A stretch of 64,000 bases of DNA from positions 682,001 to 746,000 of the forward strand of contig CAVVSD010000008.1 in NCBI GenBank assembly GCA_963750895.1, written 5' to 3'. The translations under genes and the position numbers were made by a program. Shown one piece after another: positions 25,670 through 32,928 of this stretch. The DNA is from CAVVSD01 sp963750895 (GTDB lineage: Bacteria > Actinomycetota > Thermoleophilia > Solirubrobacterales > Solirubrobacteraceae). The notes under the pieces are model-generated. The model was given only the letters and a program-made list of their open reading frames with translations. It was not told the origin of the DNA and ran no database searches. Position 1 is the stretch's first letter, and every line of letters starts with the position of its first letter.

Positions 25670-26293
25670 ATGGACGGGCACGACCACGATCACGACCACT
25701 CCGAGCTGTCCGAGACGCAGATCCGCGTGCGCGCGCTGGAGAGCGTCCTCGTCGAGAAGGGCTACGTCGATCCCGCGGCGCTCGACGAGCTGGTCGAGAC
25801 GTACGAGACGAAGGTCGGCCCCCACAACGGCGCCCGGGTCGTCGCGAAGTCGTGGGTCGATCCGGACTACCGCCGGTGGCTCTTCGAGGACAGCGGGGCG
25901 GCGATCGGGTCGCTCGGCTACACCGGGCGCCAGGGCGAGAACCTGCTGGCGCTGGAGAACACGCCGCAGATCCACAACATGGTCGTCTGCACCCTGTGCT
26001 CCTGCTACCCGTGGCCGGTGCTCGGGCTCCCTCCCGTCTGGTACAAGGCCGCGCCGTACCGCTCGCGCGCCGTGTCCGATCCACGCGGCGTCCTGCGCGA
26101 CTTCGGCGTCGAGCTGCCGGCGGACACCGAGATCCGCGTGTGGGACTCGACCGCCGAGCTGCGCTACCTCGTCATCCCGATGCGCCCGGAGGGCACGGAC
26201 GGCTGGGGCGAGGAGGAGCTCGCGGAGCTGGTCACGCGCGACGCCATGATCGGGACCGGGCTGGCACGCACCCCGGCGGAGGCCGCCGCGTGA
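25670..26293 (+). CDS. nthA: nitrile hydratase alpha subunit, cobalt type
   Basis: 207-residue catalytic subunit that hydrates nitriles to amides. The metal claw is VVCTLCSCYPW, with Cys107, Cys110, Ser111 and Cys112; Thr-Leu (CTLCSC) rather than Ser-Leu marks the cobalt form. In the family the second and third cysteines are oxidised to sulfinic and sulfenic acids. An unusual His/Asp-rich N-terminus (MDGHDHDHDHSEL) may help metal capture, which is an inference. ATG start at 25670. Its TGA overlaps the GTG of the beta gene, matching the 1:1 alpha-beta heterodimer. Confidence 0.95.
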   Translation: MDGHDHDHDHSELSETQIRVRALESVLVEKGYVDPAALDELVETYETKVGPHNGARVVAKSWVDPDYRRWLFEDSGAAIGSLGYTGRQGENLLALENTPQIHNMVVCTLCSCYPWPVLGLPPVWYKAAPYRSRAVSDPRGVLRDFGVELPADTEIRVWDSTAELRYLVIPMRPEGTDGWGEEELAELVTRDAMIGTGLARTPAEAAA

Positions 26294-26952
26294 ACGGCGT
26301 CCACGACATGGGCGGGCAGCACGGGTTCGGCCCGGTGGAGCCCGAGGCGGACGAGCCGGTCTTCCACGCCGACTGGGAGCGGACGGCGTTCGCCCTGACG
26401 CTCGCGATGGGCGCGACGGGGACGTGGAACCTCGACGCGGCGCGCTTCGCCCGCGAACGCACGCCACCCGCGCGGTACCTGGCGAGCACCTACTACGAGA
26501 TCTGGTTCGCGGCGCTCGAGCTCCAGCTCGCCGAGCACGGGCTCGTCGGCGCCGACGAGGTCGAGGCCGGCCGCTCGCTGCGCGATCCCGCGCCGATCGA
26601 GCGCACCCTGCTCGCCGACGACGTGCTCCCGACGCTCGGCCGCGGCGGGCCCACCGCGCGCGACGCCGCGCGCCCGGCGCGCTTCGCCGTCGGCGACCGG
26701 GTGCGCGCGCGCAACCTCAACCCGCCGACGCACATCCGCCTGCCGCGCTACGTACGCGGGCACGTCGGCACCGTCGAGCTCGTCCACGCGCCGCACGTCT
26801 TCCCGGACACCCACGCCCACGGGCTCGGCGAGCAGCCGGAGTGGCTGTACACGGTGCGCTTCGACGCGCGCGAGCTGTGGGGGCCGGACGCCGACCCGAC
26901 GGTGCGCGTCTCGACCGACGCGTTCGAGCCCTACCTCGAGCCCGTCGCGTGA
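26290..26952 (+). CDS. nthB: nitrile hydratase beta subunit
   Basis: 220 residues. It begins MNGVHDMGGQHGFGPVEPE, the family's conserved M-N-G-(I/V)-H-D-x-G-G opening. The helical first half is followed by an SH3-like C-terminal barrel, RFAVGDRVRARNLNPPTHIR through LYTVRFDARELWG, usual for beta subunits. Conserved arginines in the family stabilise the oxidised cysteines of alpha. Both ends overlap neighbours by GTGA, giving tight alpha-beta-accessory coupling. Confidence 0.95.
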   Translation: MNGVHDMGGQHGFGPVEPEADEPVFHADWERTAFALTLAMGATGTWNLDAARFARERTPPARYLASTYYEIWFAALELQLAEHGLVGADEVEAGRSLRDPAPIERTLLADDVLPTLGRGGPTARDAARPARFAVGDRVRARNLNPPTHIRLPRYVRGHVGTVELVHAPHVFPDTHAHGLGEQPEWLYTVRFDARELWGPDADPTVRVSTDAFEPYLEPVA

Positions 26953-27305
26953 CGCCGCTCGCGCCAGGTCAGCCGCAGGATGCCGACGGCCCCGTCTTCG
27001 CCGAGCCGTGGGAGGCGCAGGCGTTCTCGATCGTCGTGGCGCTGCACGAGCGGGGCGTGATCGAGTGGCCCGAGTGGACCGCGAGGCTCGCCGCCGAGAT
27101 CGAGCGCGCCCAGGCCGCGGGCGATCCCGACACGGGCGAGACGTACTACCGGCACTGGCTCGCGGCGCTCGAACGGCTGGTGAGCGAGAAGGGCCTGGCC
27201 GACGCCGAGACGCTCACCCGGTACGCCGGCGCCTGGGAGCGCGCGGCCGACCGCACCCCGCACGGCACGCCCATCGAACTGCGCCCCGCCGACTTCGCCG
27301 CCTAG
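26949..27305 (+). CDS. nitrile hydratase accessory (activator, P14K-like) protein
   Basis: 118 residues, homologous in pattern to the N-terminal half of the beta subunit: VFAEPWEAQAFSIVVALHER, then EWTARLAAEIERAQ, then TYYRHWLAALERLVSEKGL. In characterised cobalt nitrile hydratases such a small protein (P14K/NhlE type) carries Co-loaded alpha and swaps it into the apo-enzyme. Its position, fused by a GTGA overlap to the beta gene, fits that role. No cobalt permease gene is visible nearby. Ends 13 bp before tRNA-Ser(TGA). Confidence 0.9.
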   Translation: MTPLAPGQPQDADGPVFAEPWEAQAFSIVVALHERGVIEWPEWTARLAAEIERAQAAGDPDTGETYYRHWLAALERLVSEKGLADAETLTRYAGAWERAADRTPHGTPIELRPADFAA

Positions 27306-27318
27306 CATTCCGAGCCCC

Positions 27319-27407
27319 GGAGGGGTGGCAGAGCGGTTGAATGCGGCGGTCTTGAAAACCGTTGACCCGTCTACGCGGGTCCGAGGGTTCGAATCCCTCC
27401 CCCTCCG
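27319..27407 (+). tRNA. tRNA-Ser (anticodon TGA)
   Basis: 89 nt with discriminator G. Acceptor GGAGGGG/CCCCTCC. Anticodon stem GCGGT/ACCGT (one G-U pair) around CTTGAAA, giving TGA. Long variable arm with a GACCCG/CGGGTC hairpin. T arm GAGGG-TTCGAAT-CCCTC. No encoded CCA. Confidence 0.97.
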
Positions 27408-27783
27408 CTGTCGGACGCCCGCGGCGCCGAGTCGCGCTAAGGTCGCGCGCCTCGCCGGACTCGGTCGACCGATGGTGTTGCTGAGCTCGATGATGCGCAC
27501 GGCTGACCTTCACCGGCCGGACGGACACGGTCTGACAGCCGCATCGTGGGGCGGCAGGGCGCCCAGTGGGCGGAGCGGACCGTCCACGCGCGTACCCGAC
27601 GAGCACATCGCGCACGTACGGTGCGCCACTGCCGCCCTCGGCCGATCGCGCGGCGAGCATGCAGGCTCTGACCGACCTCCACGAGCGCGGCCTTCTCACG
27701 GATGCCGAGTTCGAGGGCCTCCGCGCCGAGCTGCACCGCTGAGCGCCACCAGAGTCCTGCCACGCGTGCCCTACGGTGCCTCC
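27408..27783. other. 376-bp gap: tRNA-Ser downstream flank with SHOCT fragment
   Basis: No full-length gene is supported here. The frame of the N-acetyltransferase is open across the whole stretch back into the tRNA, but its upstream translation lacks family similarity. The only recognisable coding trace is a SHOCT-like segment at 27659-27742. I see no terminator hairpin with a T run, no integrase and no clear promoter. Confidence 0.6.
27659..27742 (+). pseudogene. orphan SHOCT-domain fragment
   Basis: 27 codons ending in TGA: MQALTDLHERG, then LLTDAEFEGLRAELHR. This is the complete SHOCT motif (L-x-x-L-x-x-L-(H/R)-x-x-G-x-(L/I)-(T/S)-x-x-E-F-x-x-x-K/R-x-x-L-L), which normally closes the C-terminus of larger membrane or PH-like proteins. 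No such protein is encoded upstream in this frame, so it is probably a leftover of a lost gene beside tRNA-Ser. A genuine stand-alone microprotein is less likely but possible. Confidence 0.55.
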
Positions 27784-28617
27784 ATGGATCCGGCCGCCTA
27801 CCTGCGGCACGTCGGTCTCCCGGCGCAGGGGTGGACGCCCACCGTCGCCGCGCTCGGGCGCCTGCACCGCGCGCACGTCGACGCGATCCCCTTCACCAGC
27901 GTCACCACCGCGCTCGGCCGCGTCCCGGCGCTCGACCTGCCGACGCTCGAGCGGCGCATGGTCGCCGAGCGCCGCGGCGGCTACTGCCTGGAGCACGTGA
28001 CGCTGTTCGCCGCCGTGCTCGACGCGCTCGGCTTCGCCCCCCAGGTGCGGCTGTGCCGCGTCGGGGACCCGGCCGAGGTCGACCCCGACCGCCCGCCGAC
28101 GCACCTCACCGTGCTCGCCCGGCCGAGCGACGACCCCCGCCGCTGGATGGCGGACGTCGGCTTCGGCGTCGGGGTGCTCGGGCCCGTCCCGGTCCCGGCG
28201 TCGCAGGGCGAGGGTGAGCCGGTCCGCCACGGGAGCTGGGAGCACCGCGCGGACGCGCTCGATGACGGCCACATCCTGCTGCTCGAGCGCGACGACGACG
28301 CCTGGCGCCCGCTGCACACCACGTTCGACCGCGACGTCGACGACGACGCGGTCGGGGAGGCCAACCGCTGGGTCGCGCTGCAGCCGGGATCGCCGTTCGC
28401 CGGACGCCTCGTCGCCATGCGCACGACGGACGACCTGCGCGAGCGCCTCGTCGGCACGCGCCTCGAGCGCGCCCCCGCCGACGGCGAGCCGACGACCGAC
28501 GAGCTGACGCCGGCGGCCGCGCTCGACGCGCTCGAGCGCCACTTCGGCGTGGCGGTCGACGAGGACGACCGCGCGGCGCTCCGCCAGGTGCTCGAGGCCG
28601 GGAGCGTCCGGGCGTGA
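27784..28617 (+). CDS. nat: arylamine N-acetyltransferase
   Basis: 277 residues from the ATG at 27784. The catalytic triad is visible: Cys68 in AERRGGYCLEHVTLF, His107 in PPTHLTVLA, and Asp124 in RWMADVGFGVG. The protein starts as the family does (YLRHVGLPAQGWTPTVAALG, residues 6-25). NAT moves acetyl or other acyl groups from CoA to arylamines, arylhydrazines or related amide-forming substrates. The stop overlaps the GTG of the intradiol dioxygenase gene (GTGA), which suggests a small aromatic-compound operon. Confidence 0.93.
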   Translation: MDPAAYLRHVGLPAQGWTPTVAALGRLHRAHVDAIPFTSVTTALGRVPALDLPTLERRMVAERRGGYCLEHVTLFAAVLDALGFAPQVRLCRVGDPAEVDPDRPPTHLTVLARPSDDPRRWMADVGFGVGVLGPVPVPASQGEGEPVRHGSWEHRADALDDGHILLLERDDDAWRPLHTTFDRDVDDDAVGEANRWVALQPGSPFAGRLVAMRTTDDLRERLVGTRLERAPADGEPTTDELTPAAALDALERHFGVAVDEDDRAALRQVLEAGSVRA

Positions 28618-29509
28618 ACGACGAGATCCGCGAGAGCCGCCTGCGCGTCAGCCGGCGACGCGCGCTCTCGATCGGCGGCACGGTCTCCCTGAGCGGGCTG
28701 ATCGCCGCGTGCGGCGGCGGTGGCAGCGAGCGCACGACGACGACGACAACGACCGCGACGACCGCCCAGCCGCCTACCGCGAGCGGCGCCTCCGACGACG
28801 TCCTCGCGGCGCTCGACGCCGCGCCCAACTGCGTCCTCGCCAAGGAGGAGACGCAGGGCCCGTACTGGTTCGACGTCGACTCCATCCGCCGCGACATCCG
28901 CGAGGAGCGCCCCGGCACCCGGCTCGACCTGGTGCTGCGGGTGCAGGACATGAGCGCCTGCAAGGAGGGCGGCGAGGCGGCGCCCGTCGCCGACGCGGTC
29001 GTGGAGATCTGGCACTGCGACGCCGGCGGGGTCTACTCCGGGTTCGAGTCCGGCTCCGGCGGCGGCCCGCCGGTGGCGGCGGCGGCGGGCCTCCCCCGGA
29101 CGGCGGCCAGCCCGGCGGCCACGCCGGCGGCGACACCTCCGACGGGTCCTACAGCGAGGGCGTCCAGGAGGCGTCGCCGACCGACGACGCCACGTTCCTG
29201 CGCGGCGCGCAGGTCACCGACGCGGACGGCGTCGTGCGCTTCACGACGATCTACCCCGGCTGGTACCGCGGCCGGACGGTGCACGTGCACCTCAAGGTCC
29301 ACGTCGACAAGCGCAACGTCCTCACGTCGCAGCTCTACATGGACGAGGACGTCAACGAGGAGGCGTTCGCCGCATCGCCCTACGACGAGCGAACGGGCCG
29401 CGACACGTTCAACGACGGCGACTCGATCTTCGATCCGCAGGGTCTGCTGACGATGTCCAAGCGTGGGGACGGCTACCGGGGCGTGCTGAACCTCGGCCTG
29501 AACGCATGA
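28614..29509 (+). CDS. secreted intradiol ring-cleavage dioxygenase-like protein, frameshifted
   Basis: About 298 residues after repair. The N-terminus is export-like: VSRRRALSIGGTVSLSGLIA, then ACGGGG, combining an R-R pair with a possible lipobox (L-I-A-A-C) and a Thr-rich linker. The body is the intradiol dioxygenase barrel: ETQGPYWFDVD, VVEIWHCDAGGVYSGF (iron Tyr region), then in another frame TIYPGWYRGRTVHVHLKVHV with the two iron histidines. The frame changes in the G-rich linker at about 29070-29085. One extra G there would join FESGSGGGPP to a GGGG-P-P-P-D linker. As given, frames 28614-29450 and 28709-29509 each encode half. Confidence 0.85.
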
Positions 29510-29718
29510 CGGACGAGATCACGCGCCGCGTCGCCACGCAGCTCGCGCGAGCGCCGACGTCGTCCCCGACGCCCGACGAGCTGGCCCGCAGACTCGCCGC
29601 ACCGGCGGACGCGGTCCGCGAGGCGCTCGACAGCCTCGTCGCCGCCGGGATCGTGGAGCGGCGCGGCCCGCGCCGCAACCGGTACCGCCTGAAGTCGAGG
29701 CGTCGGCAGGCGGCTGAG
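29506..29718 (+). CDS. small winged-helix DNA-binding protein, no in-frame stop before antisense gene
   Basis: The recognisable part is about 70 residues. TRRVATQLARAPTSSPTPDE, LARRLAAPADAVREALDSL and VAAGIVERRGPRRNRYRLKS form helix-turn-helix plus wing, as in small MarR/Rrf2-like or SelB-type wHTH proteins. The ATG overlaps the dioxygenase stop (ATGA). No stop follows in frame. The frame stays open through the antisense hemolysin III gene and enters the STAS gene frame, ending at 30813. A TGA at 29715-29717 would close the gene neatly if one base is missing upstream, so the end given here is my estimate. Confidence 0.6.
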
Positions 29719-30375
29719 CTAGAGCAGGACCCAGAACACGACGACGGCGTACTGCAGCGCCGCCGCGATCACCACGAGCAGGTGGAAGACCTCGTGGTAG
29801 CCGAAGACGGCAGGCACCGGGTCCGGCCTGCGGGTCGCGTAGATCACGGCGCCGGTCGTGTACAGCAGCCCGCCGAGCGCGACGAGCACGGTCGGGACCA
29901 CCCCGAGCGCCTCGGCGAGCGCCGGGAACGTCCACACCGCAAGCCATCCGAGCGCCACGTAGACCATGACGCCGAGCCAGTTCGGAGCGTCGATCCACAG
30001 CAGCTTCAAGGCCACCCCGCCCGCCGCGCCACACCACACCGCGATGAGCAGCGCACGGCCGACGCCGTCGTCGAACGCCAGCAGCGCGAACGGCGTGTAG
30101 GTCCCCGCGATGAGGACGAAGATCATCGAGTGGTCCAGCCGGCGCATCCAGCGCCGGACCTCGGGGCGCCAGCTCACGCGGTGGTACAGCGCGCTCGCGC
30201 CGAAGAGCCCGGTCACGCTCGCCGCGTAGACCGCCGCGGCCACCTTCTCGCGCCCGCCGTCGGCGAACACGACGACCAGGACACCGAGCACCACGGAGGC
30301 CGCGCAGGCCCACTGATGCAGCACCCCGCGCATGCGGGGCTTGAGGATCACGGGCGTCGCTACCGTTCCGGCCAC
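29719..30375 (-). CDS. hemolysin III / PAQR-family membrane protein
   Basis: 218 residues with seven hydrophobic segments (GTG start at 30375). The family's metal-site residues are visible: ASALYHRVSW (S...H) in the second segment, DHSMIFVLIAGTYTPF in the next, and GYHEVFHLLVVIAAALQY with the last two His. It belongs to the alkaline-ceramidase/PAQR superfamily; the bacterial function is unclear and haemolysis is not implied. Its 3' end converges on the wHTH gene and its 5' side faces the STAS gene. Confidence 0.92.
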   Translation of the reverse strand: MAGTVATPVILKPRMRGVLHQWACAASVVLGVLVVVFADGGREKVAAAVYAASVTGLFGASALYHRVSWRPEVRRWMRRLDHSMIFVLIAGTYTPFALLAFDDGVGRALLIAVWCGAAGGVALKLLWIDAPNWLGVMVYVALGWLAVWTFPALAEALGVVPTVLVALGGLLYTTGAVIYATRRPDPVPAVFGYHEVFHLLVVIAAALQYAVVVFWVLL

Positions 30376-30450
30376 GTACTCGACGGTACATCCCCCTTGA
30401 CGGCGCGCGCGGCGGCAGGTGGGATTGCCCTGGCCCCAGACCAGCACGTC

Positions 30451-30813
30451 ATGTCGATCATCCCGCACTTCGAACTGTCCTCCGAGAGCCTCGACGCTCG
30501 CACGCACGTGATCCACGTGAAGGGCGAGATCCACGTCAGCACGGCGCAGGAGTTCGCGCAGCGCCTGGACGACGCGATCTCCCAGGACGCGATGGCGATC
30601 GTCCTCGACCTCACGGAGGTCGAGTTCATCGACTCGACCGGCCTGAGCGTCCTCCTGACGGGCCTGCGCAGCGTCACCCTCCGCGGCGGGCGCCTCGCGC
30701 TCGCGATCTCCAACCCGACGGTCCTGCGCCTCTTCGAGATCACCCGGCTCGACACGACGTTCGACATCGAGCCGACCCTGGGCGACGCGCTCCAGCGCGT
30801 GGCGACGCCCTAG
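30451..30813 (+). CDS. STAS-domain anti-sigma factor antagonist (SpoIIAA/RsbV-like)
   Basis: 120 residues, one STAS domain. The phosphorylation-site loop is VEFIDSTGLSVLLTGLRSVT, with Ser in D-S-T-G as in SpoIIAA/RsbV. Dephosphorylated antagonist binds an anti-sigma kinase (RsbW/SpoIIAB type) and frees the sigma factor. No partner kinase, phosphatase or sigma gene is in the window, so it acts in trans. ATG 30451 is chosen because the domain begins right after it (HFELSSESLDARTHVIHVKG); the frame upstream is antisense to hemolysin III. Confidence 0.9.
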   Translation: MSIIPHFELSSESLDARTHVIHVKGEIHVSTAQEFAQRLDDAISQDAMAIVLDLTEVEFIDSTGLSVLLTGLRSVTLRGGRLALAISNPTVLRLFEITRLDTTFDIEPTLGDALQRVATP

Positions 30814-30836
30814 TCGGCGCGCGGCCGTGGCGCGCG

Positions 30837-31256
30837 CTAGCGGCGCTGGGCGGCCTCGGGCGAGGCCTCCCAGAACTCGTCGATCTTCGTCGCGTCGGGG
30901 CGGCCGAGCTGGCGGGACATCGCCCACACCTCGACCGGCTCGTCGCCGAGGTTGCGGTGCGAGCGCGGGGTGCTCGGCGCGACGCGGACGACGGAGCCGG
31001 CGCGCACCTCGTGGATGTCGTCGCCCAGGCGCATCGTCAGCGTCCCGCGCGTGACGAGGTAGAGCTCCTCGATCTCCTCGTGCGTGTGCCCGGTGCCCTG
31101 CTCGAAGTCCGAGTGCGGCGGGACGCGGATGAGCGTCACCGCGAGCTGCTCGCAGCCGAGCGCCGACGTGAGGCGGCGGAACTCGCCGGGGACGTCGGTG
31201 CCCTCGTAGTGGTCGTCGACGTCGTCGGCGTGGACGATCGCGTACCCGGCGGTCAT
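30837..31256 (-). CDS. cupin-domain protein
   Basis: 139 residues with one cupin barrel: GHTHEEIEELYLVTRGTLTM (H-x-H ... E ... G) and motif 2 RVAPSTPRSHRNLGDEPVEV, where the usual P-G-x-x-H is replaced by P-x-x-x-R-S-H. A helix-rich start (VDDHYEGTDVPGEFRRLTSA) is typical of actinobacterial stand-alone cupins. Function unknown. The ATG at 31256 overlaps the serS stop (ATGA), so it is translated from the same message as seryl-tRNA synthetase. Confidence 0.85.
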   Translation of the reverse strand: MTAGYAIVHADDVDDHYEGTDVPGEFRRLTSALGCEQLAVTLIRVPPHSDFEQGTGHTHEEIEELYLVTRGTLTMRLGDDIHEVRAGSVVRVAPSTPRSHRNLGDEPVEVWAMSRQLGRPDATKIDEFWEASPEAAQRR

Positions 31257-32509
31257 GTCGCGGCCTCGAGGACGGCGGGGGCTCCGAACGGCACCAGCAC
31301 CTCGGGCAGCGCGACGGAGCCGTCCTCGCGCTGGCCGTTCTCCAGCAGGGCGATGATCGTCCGCCCCACGGCGACCGCGGTGCCGTTCAGCGTGTGCAGG
31401 ATCTCCGGCCGGCCGCCCTCGGGGCGCATCCGGATGTCGAGCCGCCGGGCCTGGAAGTCGGTCGTGTTCGAGCACGACGTCAACTCGCGGTAGCGGCCCT
31501 GCCCGGGCAGCCACGCCTCGAGGTCGAACTTCTTCGCGGCGCTCGCCCCCAGGTCGTTCACCGCGATGTTCACGACGCGGTACGGGATCCCGAGCGCCCC
31601 GAGGATCTCCTCCTCGATGCCGAGGATGCGCTCGTGCTCGGCGGGCGACTCGTCCGGCGCCACGAAGCTGAACATCTCGACCTTGTCGAACTGGTGGACG
31701 CGGAAGAGCCCGCGCGTGTCGCGCCCCGCGGCGCCCGCCTCGCGCCGGAAGCAGGGCGAGAACCCGGCGTAGCGCACCGGCAGGTCCGCCGCGTCGAGGA
31801 TCTCCTCCGCGTGCAGCGACGCCAGCGCGACCTCGCTCGTCCCGACGAGGTACAGGTCGTCGGCGGGCACGTGGTAGATCTGCTGCTCGGTGTCGGGCAG
31901 CATGCCGGTGCCGAAGAGGGCCTGCTCGCGCACGAGCACGGGCGGGATGACGGGCTGGAACCCGTGGCGCCCGACGACGTCGAGCGCCCAGCGCACGAGC
32001 GCCAGCTCGAGGAGGACGAGCTCGCCGCGCAGGTACGCGAAGCGCGAGCCGGACAGGCGCGCGCCGCGCTCCATGTCGATCCGCTCGCCGGCCAGCTCCA
32101 GGTGGTCCCGCGGCGTCGGCACCGGATCGACCGCCTCGCCGACCTCGCGGACGACGGTGTCCTCCTCCGCGGCGGTCGGGTCGGTGAGGTTCGGGAGCGT
32201 GCGCAGGAGCTCCTGCAGCCGCTCGTCCGCGGCCGAGGCCTGCGATGTCAGATCCTTGACCTGCGCCGAGAAGCCCTTGAGGTGCTCGAGCTGCTCGGAG
32301 ACGTCCCGTCCCTCGCGCTTGCCGGCCGCGACCTCCTCGGAGGCCGCCTTCTGCTCCGACCGCAGCGCCTCCGACCGCGTGATCGCCGAGCGGCGCTCAC
32401 CGTCGAGCGCCAGGACGTCGTCGACCGCGTCGGCCACGCCCGGACCGCGGCGTGCGAGCGCTGCCTTCACGCCATCCGGATCCTCGCGGATGCGCCGGAG
32501 GTCCAGCAC
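31253..32509 (-). CDS. serS: seryl-tRNA synthetase
   Basis: 418 residues, normal for SerRS. Residues 1 to about 110 form the tRNA-binding coiled coil (VLDLRRIREDPDGVKAALAR, then long E/K/Q-rich helices). The class II core follows: motif 2 YAGFSPCFRREAGAAGRDTR, GLFRVHQFDKVEMFSF, and motif 3 HTLNGTAVAVGRTIIALLEN. ELTSCSNTTDFQARRL is the serine-specific site. It charges tRNA-Ser; two of its tRNA substrates lie in this window. GTG start at 32509 (V-L-D-L-R-R). Overlaps the cupin downstream by 4 bp and follows the cytochrome gene by 5 bp. Confidence 0.97.
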   Translation of the reverse strand: MLDLRRIREDPDGVKAALARRGPGVADAVDDVLALDGERRSAITRSEALRSEQKAASEEVAAGKREGRDVSEQLEHLKGFSAQVKDLTSQASAADERLQELLRTLPNLTDPTAAEEDTVVREVGEAVDPVPTPRDHLELAGERIDMERGARLSGSRFAYLRGELVLLELALVRWALDVVGRHGFQPVIPPVLVREQALFGTGMLPDTEQQIYHVPADDLYLVGTSEVALASLHAEEILDAADLPVRYAGFSPCFRREAGAAGRDTRGLFRVHQFDKVEMFSFVAPDESPAEHERILGIEEEILGALGIPYRVVNIAVNDLGASAAKKFDLEAWLPGQGRYRELTSCSNTTDFQARRLDIRMRPEGGRPEILHTLNGTAVAVGRTIIALLENGQREDGSVALPEVLVPFGAPAVLEAAT

Positions 32510-32514
32510 GGGAG

Positions 32515-32907
32515 CTAGCCGCCGGTGGCAGGCGGGGCGTCGCGCCCCGCGTACTTGGACAGGAAGTCCGCGACGTCCTCCGCGTCCTGCCCGGTGAGGA
32601 TGTTCTCGGGCATGATCGCGCCGGAGAACCCGCCGTTGCGGATCGCGTAGAGCACGCCGTCCCGGTCCTCGCGGCGGTCGTTGAAGTTCGGGCCGTCCGT
32701 GGTCTCCTTGTCGCCCGCGCTCACGTTGCTGCCCTGCGCGCCGACGGCGTCCAGGCTGTGACAACCCGAGCAGTGCTCGGAGAAGAGCTCGGCCCCGTTC
32801 GACACGTTCTGGGCCTCGCCCTTGTCGAGATCGATCTCCTGGGAGCCGCAGCCGGCGGCGAGCAACGCGACGACCGCGAGCAGGGGGATGACGGCGCGAC
32901 GGGCCAT
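32515..32907 (-). CDS. lipoprotein c-type cytochrome
   Basis: 130 residues. Signal peptide with lipobox: AVIPLLAVVALLAAGCGSQE, lipidated at Cys20. One heme-c site CSGCH (HCSGCHSLDAVGAQ), with the axial Met in GAIMPENILTGQDAEDVADF. A small class I cytochrome anchored outside the membrane that probably shuttles electrons between respiratory complexes. Expressed toward serS (5 bp downstream). A TATAGT hexamer at 32919-32924 (minus strand) sits just before the start. Divergent from a cupredoxin lipoprotein only 21 bp away. Confidence 0.92.
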   Translation of the reverse strand: MARRAVIPLLAVVALLAAGCGSQEIDLDKGEAQNVSNGAELFSEHCSGCHSLDAVGAQGSNVSAGDKETTDGPNFNDRREDRDGVLYAIRNGGFSGAIMPENILTGQDAEDVADFLSKYAGRDAPPATGG

Positions 32908-32928
32908 GAGGGCCGCAGACTATAGGTG

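Noticed and set aside
27325..27783. N-terminal extension of the arylamine N-acetyltransferase through tRNA-Ser
   Set aside because: The frame is open but begins inside the tRNA and has no family similarity; the NAT sequence starts normally at ATG 27784.
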